Position numbers and translations under genes: made by a program. The notes under the pieces were generated by a model that saw only the letters and a program-made list of their open reading frames with translations, was not told where the DNA came from and did no database searches. Below are positions 11,634 through 12,252 of a stretch of DNA of 12,252 nt, piece after piece. This DNA comes from Gammaproteobacteria bacterium (GTDB taxonomy: Bacteria > Pseudomonadota > Gammaproteobacteria > DSM-16500), in contig JABDEN010000052.1 in assembly GCA_013287025.1 (NCBI GenBank), positions 1 to 12,252 of the forward strand. Reading direction: 5' to 3'. Numbering within the stretch: the first letter of the stretch is position 1; each line of letters begins with the position of its first letter.

Positions 11634-12252
11634 TCAATAAGTAAAAGTATGGACAGCGCGCACGCCGAAAGCATTGTCTTTGGTAGCTGTTGAGATGTTA
11701 CTATTATATGACGCTATAAATGAGTTATTAGCAGTAGTCACAAAATATGCATAATCCCTAGACAAAGTAGTACCAAGCTGATTTTCCGAGGAACTCCAGT
11801 ATGCGCAGAAATCATTATTAGAGCAGCTACCAGCGGAAGTATTCGTGGCTAATTGCGTATAGTGCAAAGGCGCTGTAATAATTCCTAGATTGATCATTTG
11901 ATCAAGATTCAAAACAAGCATGAGTTCATTTTCAGAAGGTAAATACCACGTTCCTACCGGATCACTGCCGGGATGGCCTAGATAACCGCCGGTAAACGTA
12001 TTAGCTGCAAATGCGGCACAATCGGTATTGCTGGTACAAAGAGTAGAGTGAGCAAGAATCGTATGGGAATTACCAGGAGTCGGCGGTGAAACATTCACAA
12101 TATCAGTATTCGTTCCTGTAAAAAACGCTGGATATCGAGCTGTCGGACCGAGAATAGCTAATGCATTGGTATAAGGAACTCCGGGTGAAACAGATGGGTC
12201 CACCGCATCCATAAGCGCTGCAACGATGCCATGACCGTTACCATCGGTATAA
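11634..12252 (-). CDS. DUF1566 (Lcl C-terminal domain) secreted protein, copy 2, 5' end outside window
   Basis: The frame is open to the right edge (partial). The ATG at 12212 is internal to the domain by comparison with copy 1, whose homologous frame continues upstream through GVVIYTDGNGHG; here the last readable codons encode YTDGNGHGIVAAL. Domain signatures are GTWYLPSENEL, CAYWSSSEN and FGVRAVHTF just before the stop. Paired cysteines (TLCTSNTDCAAF and SCSNNDFC) suggest disulfides in an exported protein. Compared with copy 1 it is about 93% identical in DNA outside the C-terminal block and only about 69% identical within it. Whether this copy also carries the poly-G tract cannot be seen. 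Surface adhesin or ligand-binding role inferred from the fold family. Confidence 0.8.
   Translation of the reverse strand, partial: YTDGNGHGIVAALMDAVDPSVSPGVPYTNALAILGPTARYPAFFTGTNTDIVNVSPPTPGNSHTILAHSTLCTSNTDCAAFAANTFTGGYLGHPGSDPVGTWYLPSENELMLVLNLDQMINLGIITAPLHYTQLATNTSAGSCSNNDFCAYWSSSENQLGTTLSRDYAYFVTTANNSFIASYNSNISTATKDNAFGVRAVHTFTY
11670..11822 (-). other. Hypervariable segment of DUF1566 copy 2 (DGR-like variable region candidate)
   Basis: Aligns gaplessly with 3644-3796. Encodes SNND where copy 1 has NIST, and NNSFIASYNSN where copy 1 has STVELLGIFTN. Copy 2 is rich in AAT/AAC codons at the variable positions, as would be expected of a sequence close to an adenine-rich template. It is followed by the conserved GC-rich end GGCGTGCGCGCTGTC. 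Confidence 0.5.

Larger units (their letters stand above)
10859..12252 (-). repeat. Long duplicated locus, copy 2 (outer-membrane protein + DUF1566), runs off the edge
   Basis: Counterpart of 2832-4226 in the same orientation. Differences are scattered and mostly silent or conservative, except for the sharply divergent block at 11670-11822. Confidence 0.9.

Noticed and set aside
1..12252. Reverse transcriptase, Avd or template repeat of a DGR, and phage-type integrase
   Set aside because: I looked for them because of the variable region and the att-like repeats. No gene in the window has RT or tyrosine-recombinase motifs, and the GC-rich end sequence occurs only in the two DUF1566 genes.
1..12252. 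CRISPR array
   Set aside because: No regularly spaced short repeats; all repeats found are long duplications or single homopolymers.

Overview
The window is a low-GC gammaproteobacterial chromosome segment: a conserved backbone on the left, then a mosaic accessory region. The backbone order alaS(3' end)-lysC-csrA-tRNA-Ser(GCU)-tRNA-Arg(ACG) matches the alaS/lysC/rsmA/tRNA block of Pseudomonas and alaS-csrA-serV-argVYZQ of E. coli. The low GC, the Lcl-type DUF1566 proteins and the orphan LuxR-type domain suggest a host-associated Legionellales-like bacterium; that placement is an inference.

Layout. 1-2579: backbone genes, ending at a good rho-independent terminator after tRNA-Arg(ACG). 2599-2672: a second tRNA-Arg differing at a few bases, with anticodon UCG and no encoded CCA. 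Its 3' half plus about 50 bp of flank recurs at 8275-8371, like attL/attR of an integrated island, but no integrase lies between them. 2724-5096: a broken GST start, then a minus-strand surface locus: beta-barrel outer-membrane protein, DUF1566 secreted protein, a 64-aa exported protein, and an unknown 121-aa gene. 5353-8150: an AT-rich plus-strand cassette of GST-like protein, XRE/S24-like regulator with a dead peptidase site, gutted MHS-type MFS gene, DUF4286 protein, and LuxR-type sensor domain lacking its HTH. 8243-10845: an insertion with the tRNA fragment, a DUF4160/DUF2442 pair and an IS1634-family transposase. 10859-12252: a second copy of the outer-membrane protein/DUF1566 locus, running off the edge.

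The most striking observation comes from comparing the two DUF1566 copies. They align without gaps. Over 390 bp upstream they differ at about 27 positions (about 7%). In the last 153 bp before a GC-rich conserved 3' end they differ at about 47 positions (about 31%), nearly all at first and second codon positions, mostly in codons of NNT form. This resembles the variable region of a diversity-generating retroelement (DGR) target, and DUF1566/Lcl_C is thought to be C-type-lectin-like. No reverse transcriptase or template repeat is visible here, so ordinary diversifying selection remains possible.

In addition, the first DUF1566 gene is split by a run of nine G in its signal-peptide region; ten or seven G would restore one secreted protein. 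The locus may therefore combine on/off switching with sequence diversification of a surface-exposed lectin-like protein made next to an outer-membrane barrel. That combined role is inference.
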